Shown here piece by piece: positions 23,025 to 34,906 of a stretch of DNA of 64,000 nucleotides. Source of the stretch: Beta vulgaris subsp. vulgaris (lineage: Eukaryota > Streptophyta > Magnoliopsida > Caryophyllales > Amaranthaceae). Numbering within the stretch: position 1 is the stretch's first letter; each line of letters starts with the position of its first letter. The stretch lies in assembly GCF_026745355.1 (NCBI RefSeq), contig NC_079207.1:30058507-30122506 (forward strand). Reading direction: 5' to 3'. The notes beneath the pieces were generated by a model that saw nothing but the letters and a program-made list of their open reading frames with translations, had not been told where the DNA came from and did not search any database. The position numbers and the translations under genes were made by a program.

Positions 23025-23716
23025 ATGGTGAATGCCACCAAAGGACTCTTCATCTCTGGTATGATACTCTGACTTGCTTGTATATCATTACTTTCTTTCT
23101 TTCTTTTTTCGAATTGTATCTAGCATATTGCAAGCTCAGTTGACACTTAGACCTCCTTTGTTTCTTTTCTCTTTAATTTAATTTCCGTTACTTTTCCTTG
23201 ATAATCCACTAATTAACACAACCTTGAACCAAAGTGCACAGAGGATGAAGTCTAGCTTGTGTTGTGGAATTTTTTTTATCTTGCAGATATTTTCTGCATC
23301 TGTTGAGCAAGAACTAATGTTTCTTATTGTTTTCAACATATGTCTGTTCTTCTTATTAACTGCATGTTGCACTTCATGTCTACTCAGTCTAATACAGTAT
23401 GCATGGACATGTTAGATTTGTATTGGTGTTCATATAATCATTTGTTATCATGCGGTTGTGAAATTTCTGGCTTCTTCACTGCTCGGAATGTCTAATTTTC
23501 TTTTTTCCTTTTTTGGTTGTTGAAATCTCGTCTTCCAGTGACATACCAATGGCTCAATTCATTATCCATATGAATGGTTCACTGCCAGCAAACCATAAAT
23601 TCATAATACGAGTCCTAGATAATACTCACTTATTTGTGCAACCTCACGCGACTGAGATGATAAGAAGTGCCATGTCCGAGTTCAGAGAAGCGAGCACTTA
23701 CGAGAAACCTCCTTAA
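23025..23716 (+). pseudogene. TFB5: TFIIH subunit TTDA/TFB5 (GTF2H5) copy, frame broken at the splice junction
   Basis: TTDA/TFB5 is the small TFIIH subunit that stabilises the complex for transcription start and nucleotide excision repair. Exon 1, 23025-23058, reads MVNATKGLFIS and ends in G before gtatga. Exon 2, 23539-23716, after ...cttccag, reads DIPMAQFIIHMNGS, then FIIRVLDNTHLFVQPHATEM and ends YEKPP. Together they give about 70 residues, the family size. The exons do not join in frame: exon 1 ends in phase 1, while exon 2 needs two bases before its T to make the family Cys. One T is probably missing before 23058. Changes such as Asn to His (IIHMN) also suggest relaxed constraint. It could work only with an unseen alternative donor. 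Confidence 0.75.
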
Positions 23717-25298
23717 TGTAACTAATTACTTTTTTTTGGGATAAGTTGAACAATTTCAATATTGCTTAATCATAGTTGTGATTGGGCTACGGAATTTAAT
23801 CATTTATAGCAAGTATTCTCAATATACTCATTTGTTTTCTTCCCCGACTTTTTTATGCATTGCATTTGCAAGCCTTAACGAAGATGGATCTTCACTGATT
23901 GAATGTGTAAGACAGTATAGTTTTTGGAATAATGTTTGAAATGCTAAGCATAATATCCTTAAATTGACTTAAAAAGAGTCATTTTTATCGAAATTTACAG
24001 AGAAGTGAATGACATAGAAGATAAAGGGACACTTATGAATTTGAGTTACAAGTAGTAGGTAGAGTAGATGTTTATTAATGCACATCAATTGTAACTCATC
24101 TTTGTTTCCTTGGAAACACTGCATTCCAATTCCGTGGAGATGTTCTAGCAAACAATTAGGGACCTCGTTAGGTGGAGATACTTGTAGGAATTATCATAAT
24201 TGATCCCCTCTTTCCATGCACGTAGCTAGACAATTTTTTTTTATAAGGGGAGGACAAAAAATAACTCACGCATGAAACTCTAGGCCAACTATTGTACCAA
24301 TAAGGAAAGTTTAGACAATGTAGCAACTAAAAAGTAATAATTATCTAAGAAAATGTAGCAATTAAAAGAAAACAGATGAACTATAATGTATAATGTATAT
24401 CAAACTCAAAAAATTCGGAGTGAGGAGGCCAAGGGGTTCTGCAAATGTTAAGAAACAGTTAATGATGCATCTAAGAATATTTTTTGGTTAAGAAACCTGT
24501 TTAACATAGACTAAATGAACAATCTCAATACACCTCCACTCATCATATCCAAAATAAGACCTCCAAGCAAGGGGAGTTATGGGGAACTTTTGAAAGAAAG
24601 ATAGGTCCAACACCTAAGAACACAGTTAATTGCTACTAATGTCATCAAGTACGCGAACGTAGGCCACATATAAATCCGAGAACCTTCATACAAAGTAAAT
24701 AGAACTTGATACCAACCTATCTCAAGTTACGTGGAAAATTGTGTCGCCAAAACTACGAGGGTACGTATCAAACCTATTGTAACGTGCTGGTAAATTATTG
24801 GCTTATATGGATGAATGATTTATCTTCATATACTCTATTTATATCCACCCAAATGATCATGTAATGTTGAACCATGAAATTATTATAGATATATAAATCA
24901 TGATTTAAGTCTAAAAATGGAATGTTCAAATATCAGATTTAGTATTGTCAAAACATCTTTGTACAATATGTTACTTACATTTGGCTTGTTTGGTATTCCA
25001 TTTGAAAATGTTATTTTGTTAAGCTTCAGTATTATATATAGAGAGATGAATTCTTTTAAGAATATAATAGTTTTCCACCTTGATAGTCTAAAGACGATTC
25101 ACTTGCAAAATATAGGACTAACATGAGGAATATAGCCATATGAAAAGAAAAATGCTGGGGGAGTATTAGATAAAAAATGAAGTTACCACAAGGAAAAATA
25201 ATGTGCTTCTCGTGACAAAAATGGACAATTCTTACAATAACAATAAATTATAGGCCATTTGACCCGCGTGGACATCAATTTGAATACTACTAGGCATG
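23717..25298. other. AT-rich non-coding stretch
   Basis: No exon recognised. The right part leads into the Helitron-type terminus at 25299-25328 and may be the body of a short non-autonomous Helitron. Confidence 0.45.
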
Positions 25299-25328
25299 CG
25301 CGCGCGTAGCGCGCGGCCAAACCACTAG
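25299..25328 (+). mobile_element. Helitron 3' terminus (hairpin plus CTAG)
   Basis: A perfect 7-bp stem CGCGCGC / GCGCGCG with loop GTA (25299-25315) is followed after nine bases by CTAG and then T. Helitrons end in a short GC-rich hairpin about 10 bases before CTRR and insert between A and T. The element would lie to the left on the plus strand. Its 5' TC end could not be fixed: a TCTTCATATACTC near 24829 would give a 500-bp element, while an end near 15-16 kb would include all gene fragments. Confidence 0.7.
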
Positions 25329-25616
25329 TCTAAAAAAAATGGGAAATGGCAACTGCTATTTGTAGAGAAGTTTGAGCTTGGGTGCCAAGAAACATTATTG
25401 GGTCCACAATAAAGTTCCAAAACACTTCATTTGGTAAGATTCCACGAAGGAACCAAGTCAACAAATTGATATTTTAGTTGTTTCTTTTTACTTGATGTCC
25501 AAGGCTATGTTTTTTGTGAGACTTTTTGTGGTGCTCAGCTGCTCACTACTCAGCTTTTAATTGACATGATGACTGGTATTGTTTTTCCATGGCCTACTCA
25601 TCTTAGGAGTACTTCT

Positions 25617-26200
25617 AAGTAGAGGCGGCAAACAAATCATAAAAGTCAGTTACGAGTCGGTCGAATTCGGATCAATTCTGTATTGGGATTAAACCTGGGT
25701 CGGGTTCATTTAGGTTTGGATGTGTGTCGGATCTAAAAGGTTTCGGGTCGGGCGCAGGTTGTTGACTCGGCCTTAAACTGGGTCACATTGAATTATATAG
25801 GGTGTATTCGGGTCGAGTTGAATCGGGTCGACTTAATTCTGGTTGGATCGATTGGGTCAATTCGGGTAGGCTCGGCCTTTAGAAGTATCGCATTACTTGG
25901 TGTATGAATCATCTTCGGGTCTTGTTAATTTATGGGTCTAGTGCAATTTTATAGTTTAGTTTTAATTGCATTCTTAGTCTTCTAAAGTTTTAGATAATGT
26001 ACCATACAATTTCGAGTAAGATTTTGATCGTTAACTCCTAGTCATTATTGTTTGATTCGTCCCGAATTAGGTAGATTTAGGTTTGGTTATATTCAGTTGT
26101 AAGTGACATCGGGTGATTTCGGTCATTATTATTATCACTTGAAATTTGGGTCGGATCAGGTTGGTTTAATTCATAATAAGATTCTATAAATGATTGAAGT
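25617..26200. repeat. GGGTCGGGTT-rich stretch, possible hAT-like remnant
   Basis: Begins TAGAGGCGGCAAAC and holds many short words such as gggtcgggtt, tcgggtcg and ggtcgggcg. The start resembles the hAT MITE at 41666, but no matching right terminus was found. Confidence 0.35.
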
Positions 26201-26364
26201 ATAAAAAGTGTATTATATATTTTTTGCACCTGCTATGAGGAGTTTCCCAAAGCTTTCGACGAGTGGACTAATCTCCTGTGGGAGTTTGCATGACCACCTC
26301 AAAGGGCAACATTCCTCCCGATTGGGATTCTTTCCATACCCAAGGCTCGAACCCGAGACCTTAC
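26201..26364. other. left flank of the copia insertion
   Basis: Short non-coding sequence. It ends in cttac (26360-26364), the left copy of the target duplication. Confidence 0.6.
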
Positions 26365-27711
26365 TGTTTGAACCCAAGGGAACACTCAAGAAGGGGGGGT
26401 TGAATTGAGTGGTGAAATCTAATCGTTTTTCGCAAAAATCCTTTTATGGCTCAGTGCCAGGCTCTGAGCCAAACACTCGAAAATCGCTAATTTACGTTTT
26501 TGCGAATAATAAACTTAAAAGATATTAGATTTGACACAAGATATAACGTGGTTCAATCTCACCTCTGAGATCTACGTCCACAAGAAACAAAAACTCTTTT
26601 AATTCTTTGAATCCTAAAATATCAAACTCTTGATACAATAAGATTCCCCTCACTACTAACCCTAGTAATGACTCCCAACACTTAACTCTAAGTGTTGACA
26701 CTCTCTATAATGTAAAAGTTACAAGAAAAGAACGATCCTCAAAGATGTGCTTCTTAGTCAAGCAAATAGAGGACAATTACAATTGTGAAATAGTAACTTA
26801 AACCTAACTAGCTCAGTGCTATGCTCAGTGCCAAGGAAATAGTTTTCAGCTTTTAATTAGACTCGATTTTTCTCTCTGAAAACGTGAGATTTAAAAGTGA
26901 ATTCTGATTCCCTTTTATAGGCTTGGTTAGGACGAAAATCACTTAAAAATATCTTTATCTTTTAAACCTTGATTCAAGGGATAAAACTTTATCTTTTTCT
27001 ATCTTTGTCTTTTAAACTAAAAAAGATAAGTTTTCCACATAGATTTTCTTTTTCAACTCAAAGTCTGTTTATATCAAAAAAGTATTTTTCCAAATCCTTT
27101 TAGAAAATCTGAAAACATGTCTTAATAAAATTATGTTTTATAAAAATCTTTTTATTTAAAAACACGGTTTTTATTAAAAACGATTTTTATCAAAATCTTT
27201 TTCAAAAACTCGTTTTATTAAAAATCTGATTTTTATTAAAACTTTTTCAAAACTCGTTTTTATCAAAACTTATTTTTATTAAAATCTTTATCAAAAACTT
27301 GTTTTTATCAAAATCTTTTAGAAACCGTTTTAAAAATCTTTTTCTTAAAAACTCGTTTTCCTAATCCCTTTTATTTCTGATTTGAAAACTTATTTCCTTT
27401 ATATAGAAATATAATTTTAATATAATTATTTACTTTCTTAACTCAAGAAATAATAATTAATAACTTTATATTTCTATATTAGCACATTGCATATTACTAA
27501 GCATATTACATTTTATATAAATTACTATTCTAAGAAATTATAAACTGAACTTCATTCTTGATTCTTCTTTTCTTCAAAGTCTTCGTTTATCAATTTCTTT
27601 CTTCATGCATCTGTTGCAACTGTTACATACTTTCATGCTACAACATATTATATTAATTTTCATCATCAAAACATAACATGTGCATAAAACATAACATGTA
27701 CATGCACAACA
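26365..27711 (-). repeat. 3' LTR of the copia element
   Basis: Runs TGTTTGAACCC to ...GCACAACA on the plus strand and matches 31737-33119 along its whole length, with small indels mainly in the T-rich part. The terminal TGTTTG against TGTTGG of the partner is a single change. A minus-strand TATA box CTATAAAAGG lies at 26911-26920. Confidence 0.93.
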
Positions 27712-27735
27712 AATTCCCCCTTTTTGATGATGACA
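27712..27735 (-). other. polypurine tract (copia)
   Basis: The minus strand reads ATCAAAAAGGGGGAATT directly before the 3' LTR. The form TCATCATCAAAAAGGGGG is characteristic of Sirevirus-type copia elements. Confidence 0.8.
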
Positions 27736-28229
27736 AACCATGAATAATAATATTGTTAAATAAACATTTGTTCCCCCTTAAAGTATGCATATATCTTTTG
27801 TTCCCCCTCAAAAATGCATGGATTATTCACCCTTTATAGAATCTATCCGTACATCAGATTAATAGCATTCAATTATTCACTTTGCCCACATGCTCATTTA
27901 TATTCAATTCACATTAGCTTAACCTAGGATATCATCAAGACACAAAGTCAATATTATATACCTTCTTTTCCCCCTTTTGTCATTCTCAAAAAGTACATAA
28001 AGACAAAAAAATCATTCACAGAATCAGAAGAGTTTAAAATAATCCAATAGCTCAACTATTTAAGCTAGTGATGCTGGTGCTACAACCAACACCAATTCAC
28101 AATCTCCAAAATAATCCAAAAGAACATCCAAAAATCAAAACAGTTTAACAAAAACGACATGTTTTTCAAAAACTACAAGGCATAGAAACAAAATAAGTAG
28201 GACTAGGATAAAGGAAAAGTGTTTATTGT

Positions 28230-29245
28230 TTAGACATAGGTTGGCGATGTCGTTGTGCATGTTGTCTTAATGTGACGCACTTCTTCCACCATCTTTAAGC
28301 ACCCCACAATGCCTCCCTTGGCGTGAACCCAGAAAGTCCTTTTTTAGTAACTCATCACCCGTAAACATAAATCCATCCTACTTAGCATACCATCACCCAC
28401 ACGACAGGTTACTTCCTTAGAAGTAGGAGTTAACACATCAATAACATGAAATATCTTGGTGAGCCACAGTCCATACGGATAAAGAGATCGGTGATGGACA
28501 AGTTTTAGGTAATGAAATTTCGTTTACTATGGAGGATAGAGGCTGATCTTCCGAAATTGAGAAAGTTTAGAAAATTGACAAACTTCATCCTCATACACGG
28601 TGTCATTGAAAGTAACTAAAGAAACCTACCCCTGAGATTGAAGTGATTCCAGGAGAAACGTAACAGCAGAATTACCTAACCATTTTGTGGGATAAATTCG
28701 ACCGGATAAAATCTTTGGAGGACTAGCAGATTCCGAAACCCGTGTGCGTTTGGAAGAAGGTGTGATGGTCGGACCAGCGGAGGCAGAAGCACACCTTTTT
28801 CTCGACGGCGGTGAGTGAGAAGTCGCAGCAGCGGAATTTTTTTTTTTTTTTTATATTTTTTTTTCTCGGGTTGGGGTTTTCGGGTTGGAATTTTCGGGTT
28901 GTTGGTTCGAGATTTTTCTAGGCCGGAGGTTTTTTTTTTGTGGTTCGAGTTGTTTCTTGGCCGGAGATTTGTTGAGAGGAAGGTCAGGAGAAGTAGTGGG
29001 TGGTGGAGATGGAGGGACAGGATTTTTGGAAGGTGAGGACGGTGGAGACGGGGGGGTGACGGTGTAGGAGATGGGGTCGGAGTAGCAGGGACCGGTTTGG
29101 GGTGAACCACCGGGTAGTTTTCCGGCCCATGGCTGTTTGGTGTGAAGAAAGGAGAGAGAATGTGGAGATTTTTAGGGTTTGATGAGAGGGAGGGGGACCG
29201 GTTATTTTGAAATGATGGGGAAGGTGTTTTTAGGTTGGAGTCCAC
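28230..29245 (-). pseudogene. proline-rich 3' ORF remnant of the copia element
   Basis: After the RNase H end, a minus-strand frame opens at 29245 (MDSNLKTPSPSFQNNRSPS) and is rich in Pro, Ser, His and Lys until 28676. The reading continues beyond that stop in other frames, with pieces such as YGLWLTKIFHVIDVLTPTS (near 28470) that look like a globular region, ending about 28230. Sireviruses often carry an extra ORF after pol, sometimes called env-like; whether this is one cannot be decided from the sequence. Several stops make it dead. Confidence 0.5.
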
Positions 29246-29559
29246 TAAGCCCTTCTAGTTCTAATGCCTTGCATAATTTTCGAAAAAATTTTGAAAAACA
29301 ATTTTTGAAATTATTTTAGTTTTATCAAAGCAACATCAATGAATATTTTAGAAAACATGATACTTTTGGAGTTTTTGATAGAATTTTTCTAGAGCAACTT
29401 AAGTGTCAGTTATCAGGACAGCATCAATAGCCTTTTCAGGAGTCCTGGATTAAATCAAAAATCTGACTTAGTGTAGATAGAATCTTTCGAACTGTTAAGC
29501 ATGCAAAGGGGTCAAATAAGCATATAAATCAACTAAGTATCAGAAATCAATTCCAAACC

Positions 29560-29650
29560 TAATCTAAGTTTTTCAAATCTTTCGCGAGCAAGTGGTTTAG
29601 TGAAAATATCCGCTATTTGGTCTTCAGTACAAGTAAATTCAAGGGCTTCC
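29560..29650 (-). pseudogene. C-terminal end of copia RNase H
   Basis: The minus strand reads EFTCTEDQIADIFTKPLA and then RERFEKLRLGLELIS, the well-known last motif of copia pol. It starts only a few codons after the gag frame stops, so at least three enzyme domains are absent between them. Confidence 0.85.
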
Positions 29651-29663
29651 TTTTTCCACATGA

Positions 29664-31682
29664 TTACTTGTTTGTTTTAGGAACCCATATTTGCTTGGGT
29701 CCCTTTTTCTTACGTTGAGCATCTAGTATGTCTTTCCTAACCCAGATTTGAGTAACATGTTTGACATTCTTTGCAATTCGATTTTTCTTTTTGTTGCAGT
29801 CGTCAATTAGATGACCATTATTACCACAAAAATTGCAAATTAGATATTCAGGAAGGCCCACGTATTTTCTCTTTCGAAAGTCTCTTTCGAAGGTTCTGCA
29901 CTGAGCCTGGCACTGGGTTGCTGGTCAGTATATCCTAATCCAGTTTTGTTCATGTTGTTTGTGGTGCAAGTTAAGTAATTTAGAGCATTCATCCCATTAG
30001 TCCATTTTTCGTGCATCTTTCGAGCAATAGAAAGTTGTGATTCCAAAAATTCAACTGAGGTATTTAAATCACTACTTCTTTTTCGGGAAGTCTCTAAGTC
30101 TCTTTTAACTTTATCCAACTCTTCTCTTATCTTTGCATCACTAGGAGCATTAGTGGAACAATTCTAGATTGTTGTCTTGAGTTCTTAAGATCATTCAACT
30201 CGTGATTTAATTTTCAATTTGTTTCTCAAGACTAGATTTTTCAGCTTCGAACTCAGTGACTGGCACTGAGCTATTTACGAGATTATCAACTAGAGTCTTT
30301 TCTTGTTTTAGTGTGTTTATCTCTAAGTCTTTCTCGTCAATCCTTTTCATTAGAGTTTTGTTTTCTTTCAGTAATTCCTTGTATTCTGTTTCTAATCCAA
30401 TTTTTAGCCTGGTCAAATTTTTTATTTCCTTTTCATGTATCAAAATTATCATTCATGTTTTGACAATCATCAATTATGTTTTCAAGCAAATGTGACAAGC
30501 TTACTTTTGGAAAGAAGATGAATTGAAGGTTTTAAAGAAGTTAGACTTACCTCACTGTCTTCTTCCTCTTCAAGAGGGTTCGAACTTTTAGCCATCAAGC
30601 ATAGATGGAGTCGTCATGGCTCAGTGCCGTCTTCAGAGTTGTCTGTACAGCATTCAGACATAATTTTGCTTCGTGGCTCTGAGCCTGGCACTGATCCTCG
30701 TCAGAATCCGAGTCTCCCCAGACTGCGCATCATAGCTTTCTTGTACTCTTTCTTCGACTGTCTCGTTTTTTCTTAGGCTTTCTTCATCCACAAAGGACAT
30801 TCTTTAATCCTGTGATCGAACTCACCACACTTGAAACAACCAGAGTTAGTAGCACTTTTCTTAGGGTTAGAAGAAGTGCCTTTACCTTTGAAGTTTCCAC
30901 TTCTCCTGAAGTTGTTGCTCCTGTTCTCTTTTAAGAAATTTTGAAACTTTCTAGTTAGAGACGCTACTTCTTCATCACTTTCACTATCATCCGTTTCTAC
31001 TTCAGTTTTTAAGGCCAACCCTTTATTCTTTGGTTCATTTGATTTAGGATCTAAAACAAGTTCATGGGTCATTAAAGAACCAATTAGTTGTTCTAGTGAG
31101 AGTTTTGTTAGATCTTTAGCCTCTTGAATAGCAGTGATTTTGGGAAGCCATTTATTAGTCAAACTTCTTAACACTTTTCTAACTAAATCTTCAGAAGAAT
31201 AGATTTTTCCTAAGGATCTTAGTTCATTAGTTATTAGTGTGAATCTGGTAAACATATCTTTAATAGATTCGTCCTTATTCATTGTGAACAATTCTATTCA
31301 TGGACTAGTAAATCTATCCTAGACTGTTTTACCTCGTTTGTACCTTCATGTGCCAATTCCAGTGTGTCCCAATTTCCTTAGCTGTAGTACATGCCGAGAT
31401 CCTTAATATTCATCAGTCCAATTCCAGATTGGAGAATACTCATAGCTTTGTAATTCTTTTCGGCTTTTCCATAGTCAACAGAATTGTACTATCTTCCTCC
31501 TTGTCGATCAGCTTTCCTTCACATCTTTGACTTAATAGGTAGAGGCCAGTCTTTATGATTCTCCAGCATTCAAAATCAGAACCTTGAATGTAGATCCTCA
31601 TCCTAGTCTTCCACCATCCATATCCTTTCCGTTGAAAACGGACACTTGGAATACTGTCACGATAGTCATCTTGCGTGTTCAT
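29664..31682 (-). pseudogene. copia gag with two zinc knuckles
   Basis: The minus-strand start at 31682 lies about 50 bp after the PBS. First block: RKGYGWWKTRMRIYI, the usual copia gag entry. Second block (31291-30773): MFTMNKDESIKDMFTRF, LSLEQLIGSLMTHELVL and a zinc knuckle CFKCGEFDHRIKECP. Then charged coiled-coil stretches (30452-30207 and 30118-29840) and a second knuckle CNFCGNNGHLIDDC, ending QIWVPKTNK at a TAA. Two knuckles flanking a coiled coil point to the Sirevirus type. Several frameshifts split the frame. Confidence 0.8.
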
Positions 31683-31722
31683 GGTTTCTATTCTCTAGAT
31701 GTGAGTCTTACGAGAATAGCCT

Positions 31723-31736
31723 GCTCTGATACCACT
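31723..31736 (-). other. primer binding site, initiator tRNA-Met type (copia)
   Basis: The minus strand reads TGGTATCAGAGC two bases after the LTR end, the standard copia primer site complementary to initiator tRNA-Met. Confidence 0.9.
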
Positions 31737-33119
31737 TGTTGGAACCCAAGGGAACAATCAAGAAGGGGGGGTTGAATTTAGTGGTGAAATCTAATCGTTT
31801 TTCGCAAAAATCCTTTTATGGCTCAGTGCCAGGCTCTGAGCCAAACACTCGAAAATCGCTAATTTACGTTTTTGCGAATAATAAACTTAAGAGATATTAG
31901 ATTTGACACAAGATATAACGTGGTTCAATCTCACCTCTGAGATCTACGTCCACAAGAAACAAAAACTCTTTTATTTCTTTGAATCCTAAAATATCAAACT
32001 CTTGATACGATTCCCCTCACTACTAACCCTAGTAATGACTCCCAACACTTAACTCTAAGTGTTGACACTCTCTATAATGTAAAAGTTACAAGAAAAGAAC
32101 GATCCTCAAAGATGTGCTTCTTAGTCAAGCAAATAGAGGACAATTACAATTGTGAAATAGTAACTTAAACCTAACTAGCTCAGTGCTATGCTCAGTGCCA
32201 AGGAAATAGTTTTCAGCTTTTAATTAGACTCGATTTTTCTCTCTGAAAACGTGAGATTTAAAAGTGAATTCTGATTCCCTTTTATAGGCTTGGTTAGACG
32301 AAAATCACTTAAAAATATCTTTATCTTTAAACCTTGATTCAAGGGATAAAACTTTATCGTTTTCTATCTTTATCTTTTAAACTAAAAAAGATAAGTTTTC
32401 CACATAGATTTTCTTTTTCAACTCAAAGTCTGTTTATATCTAAAAAGTATTTTTCCGAATCCTTTTAGAAAATCTGAAAACATGTCTTAATAAAATTCTG
32501 TTTTATAAAAATCTTTTTATTTAAAAACACGGTTTTTATTAAAAACGATTTTTATCAAAATCTTTTTCAAAAACTCGTTTTATTAAAATCTGATTTTTAT
32601 TAAAACCTTTTTCAAAACTCGTTTTTATCAAAAACTTATTTTTATTAAAATCTTTACAAAAACTTGTTTTTATCAAAATCTTTTAGAAACTCGGTTTTAC
32701 AAAATCTTTTTCTAAAAACTCGGTTTTACAAAATCTTTTTCTAAAAACTCGTTTTCTTTAATCCCTTTTTATTTCTGATTTCAAAAATCTATTTCCTCTC
32801 ATATAGAAATATAATTTTAATATAATTATTTACTTTCTTAACTCTAAGAAAATGATAACTATACTAACTTTATATTTCTATATTTAGCACATAGCATATT
32901 ACTAAGCATATTACATTTTAATCTAAAGTTACTATTCTAAGAAATTATAAACTAGAACTTCATTCTTGATTCTTCTTTTCTTCAAAGTCTTCGTTTATCA
33001 ATTTCTTTCTTCATGCATCTGTTGCAATTGTTACATACTTTCATGCTACAACATATTATATTAATTTTCATCATCAAAACATAACATGTGCATAAAACTT
33101 AACATGTACATGCACAACA
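31737..33119 (-). repeat. 5' LTR of the copia element
   Basis: Runs TGTTGGAACCC to ...GCACAACA, followed by cttac. The T/A-rich centre holds many short runs of the type cttttt(at)caaaaa. TATA box CTATAAAAGG at about 32278-32287 on the minus strand. Confidence 0.93.
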
Positions 33120-33124
33120 CTTAC

Positions 33125-33931
33125 TCACGCAAACCCCAATTGATAGTATTTTATGTATCAATATAATAACACAATTGTATTTATACATATGTGTGTGAGC
33201 GTGATATTTCACTCCATAATGACACTATCAATTTGATCAACTTCCCGTATTCTTTACTACAGAACAACAAACAGAGTTCAATTATGAATAATCAAACAAG
33301 AAGGAAATCTATTAATCTTGCCAATATATACATTGATACTGATTGAATTATTGATTATAGTGATGAGTCAAGCCAAATCAAATAAGTCAAATAAACTTGT
33401 TACTGAGTAACAATAAATCAACAATAGCAAATTAATAATGAGTCAAGCCACAGCATGTAAGTTTGTTACCAACATTTTTAGATATACGGTAGCATTTATT
33501 ATGGTACATAATATTAGACCTCAAAAGATTTAATTTTACCTTTAATATGAAGGCGCAACTAGAACACAAAGCCTATTGGACAAAGTCAACATAAGTCAAA
33601 CTCAAAAGAAGAAGACCGTTAAGACCGTTAGGATATGAAAGTCAAGAATAGTAGAAGTATAGGGGGTTAAAGAGCAATCATGAGACGAATCCATATAAGG
33701 AAGAATGTGCAAGGTTAGAGTTATTTAGCGCCATAAGACGGTTGAATGTCGGATCATAGATGATCCAAATGTTTTCCCTCTAAGAAAGCATGGAAGTTAC
33801 ATAACACGTTTTTATATAAATAGAAGAATGATCATCAAGTAGAGGACAATTCAAACAAACAATACGCAACAACTTGCATTTACTCTCTTCTTAACATAGC
33901 CTAGCCTTTAGTCTAGTCAACCCCCTTCCGG
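33125..33931. other. flank and possible LTR fragment
   Basis: No gene. The part 33540-33931 has a TATA-like TTTTTATATAAATAG at about 33809 and a leader-like stretch up to the point where the Athila-type LTR starts abruptly (33932). It may be a piece of another LTR. Confidence 0.4.
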
Positions 33932-34470
33932 CTATTCCTAAAATTACTACTTGACGTTTAATAATCCCACGAACACATATTGAACTTTCACTTCCGCTAA
34001 TAATCCAATATCTTAGACATATAATTAACTGGCTAAATCAATTATATGAAAACAAACCAAGATTATCAAATTGCAATAAAAATAATTCGATCCAAACAAT
34101 TTAGTTCAACTCATTGACAGAAAAATAAAAGACTACATCTAGTCCTAGAACATAGAAATTTAGCGAGACATAACAACTAAATCAACCCAACTAATTGAGA
34201 ATAATAATATGAAATTAAACATAATAATTAATAGAATTCAATAACATAAACTAAGAGAGGAAAGAGATAAACTCCAGATTCGTATGAAAAATCAGATGAG
34301 ACGACGTTTCGTCTTCTTCCTCGTGCCATCTGTTGTTAGTCCCCTTCTCTGTTGCGTCGCTGCTATGAGACTTGTCTTTGTTTCTTCGTCCTTTTTACCG
34401 CGTAGCTGCTATGAGATTTCCGTTTATTTTTCCTCTGTTTACGTCCTCAATGCTGCCTGCCTCACTTTTA

Positions 34471-34726
34471 GGCTATGTTTAGTTCACCTGAAATATTCTG
34501 ATCTGAACTTATCTGATCTGAACTTATTTTTTCTGATCTGATATGTTCTGAACTTATTTTTTCTGATCTGATCTGATCTACAAGATCTGATCTTTTATAA
34601 AATATATTATTACTATTATATTATTACTTTGTAATTCATTATTATGCAATACGTTATAAGATCTTCTTTATAGTATTACTATTATTATCATTTTATTTCT
34701 ATTACAACTTTTACACAACTTTTATT

Positions 34727-34788
<62 letters not shown>

Positions 34789-34790
34789 TG

Positions 34791-34833
<43 letters not shown>

Positions 34834-34841
34834 TGGTGATG

Positions 34842-34906
<65 letters not shown>

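Larger units (their letters stand above)
26365..33119 (-). mobile_element. copia (Sirevirus-like) retrotransposon with most of pol deleted
   Basis: Two similar LTRs, a tRNA-Met-type PBS, a purine-rich tract and a 5-bp target duplication CTTAC (26360-26364 and 33120-33124) define the whole element on the minus strand. Inside are gag with two zinc knuckles, the last residues of RNase H, and a proline-rich 3' ORF remnant. Protease, integrase and nearly all of RT are missing, so it is a deletion derivative that would need help in trans. Confidence 0.93.

Noticed and set aside
25617..26200. Complete hAT element
   Set aside because: Only the left end looks right; no right terminus or target duplication was found.
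28815..29067. Plus-strand open frames opposite the copia 3' ORF
   Set aside because: Shadow of the proline-rich minus-strand frame; Trp/Gly/Arg-rich by complement.
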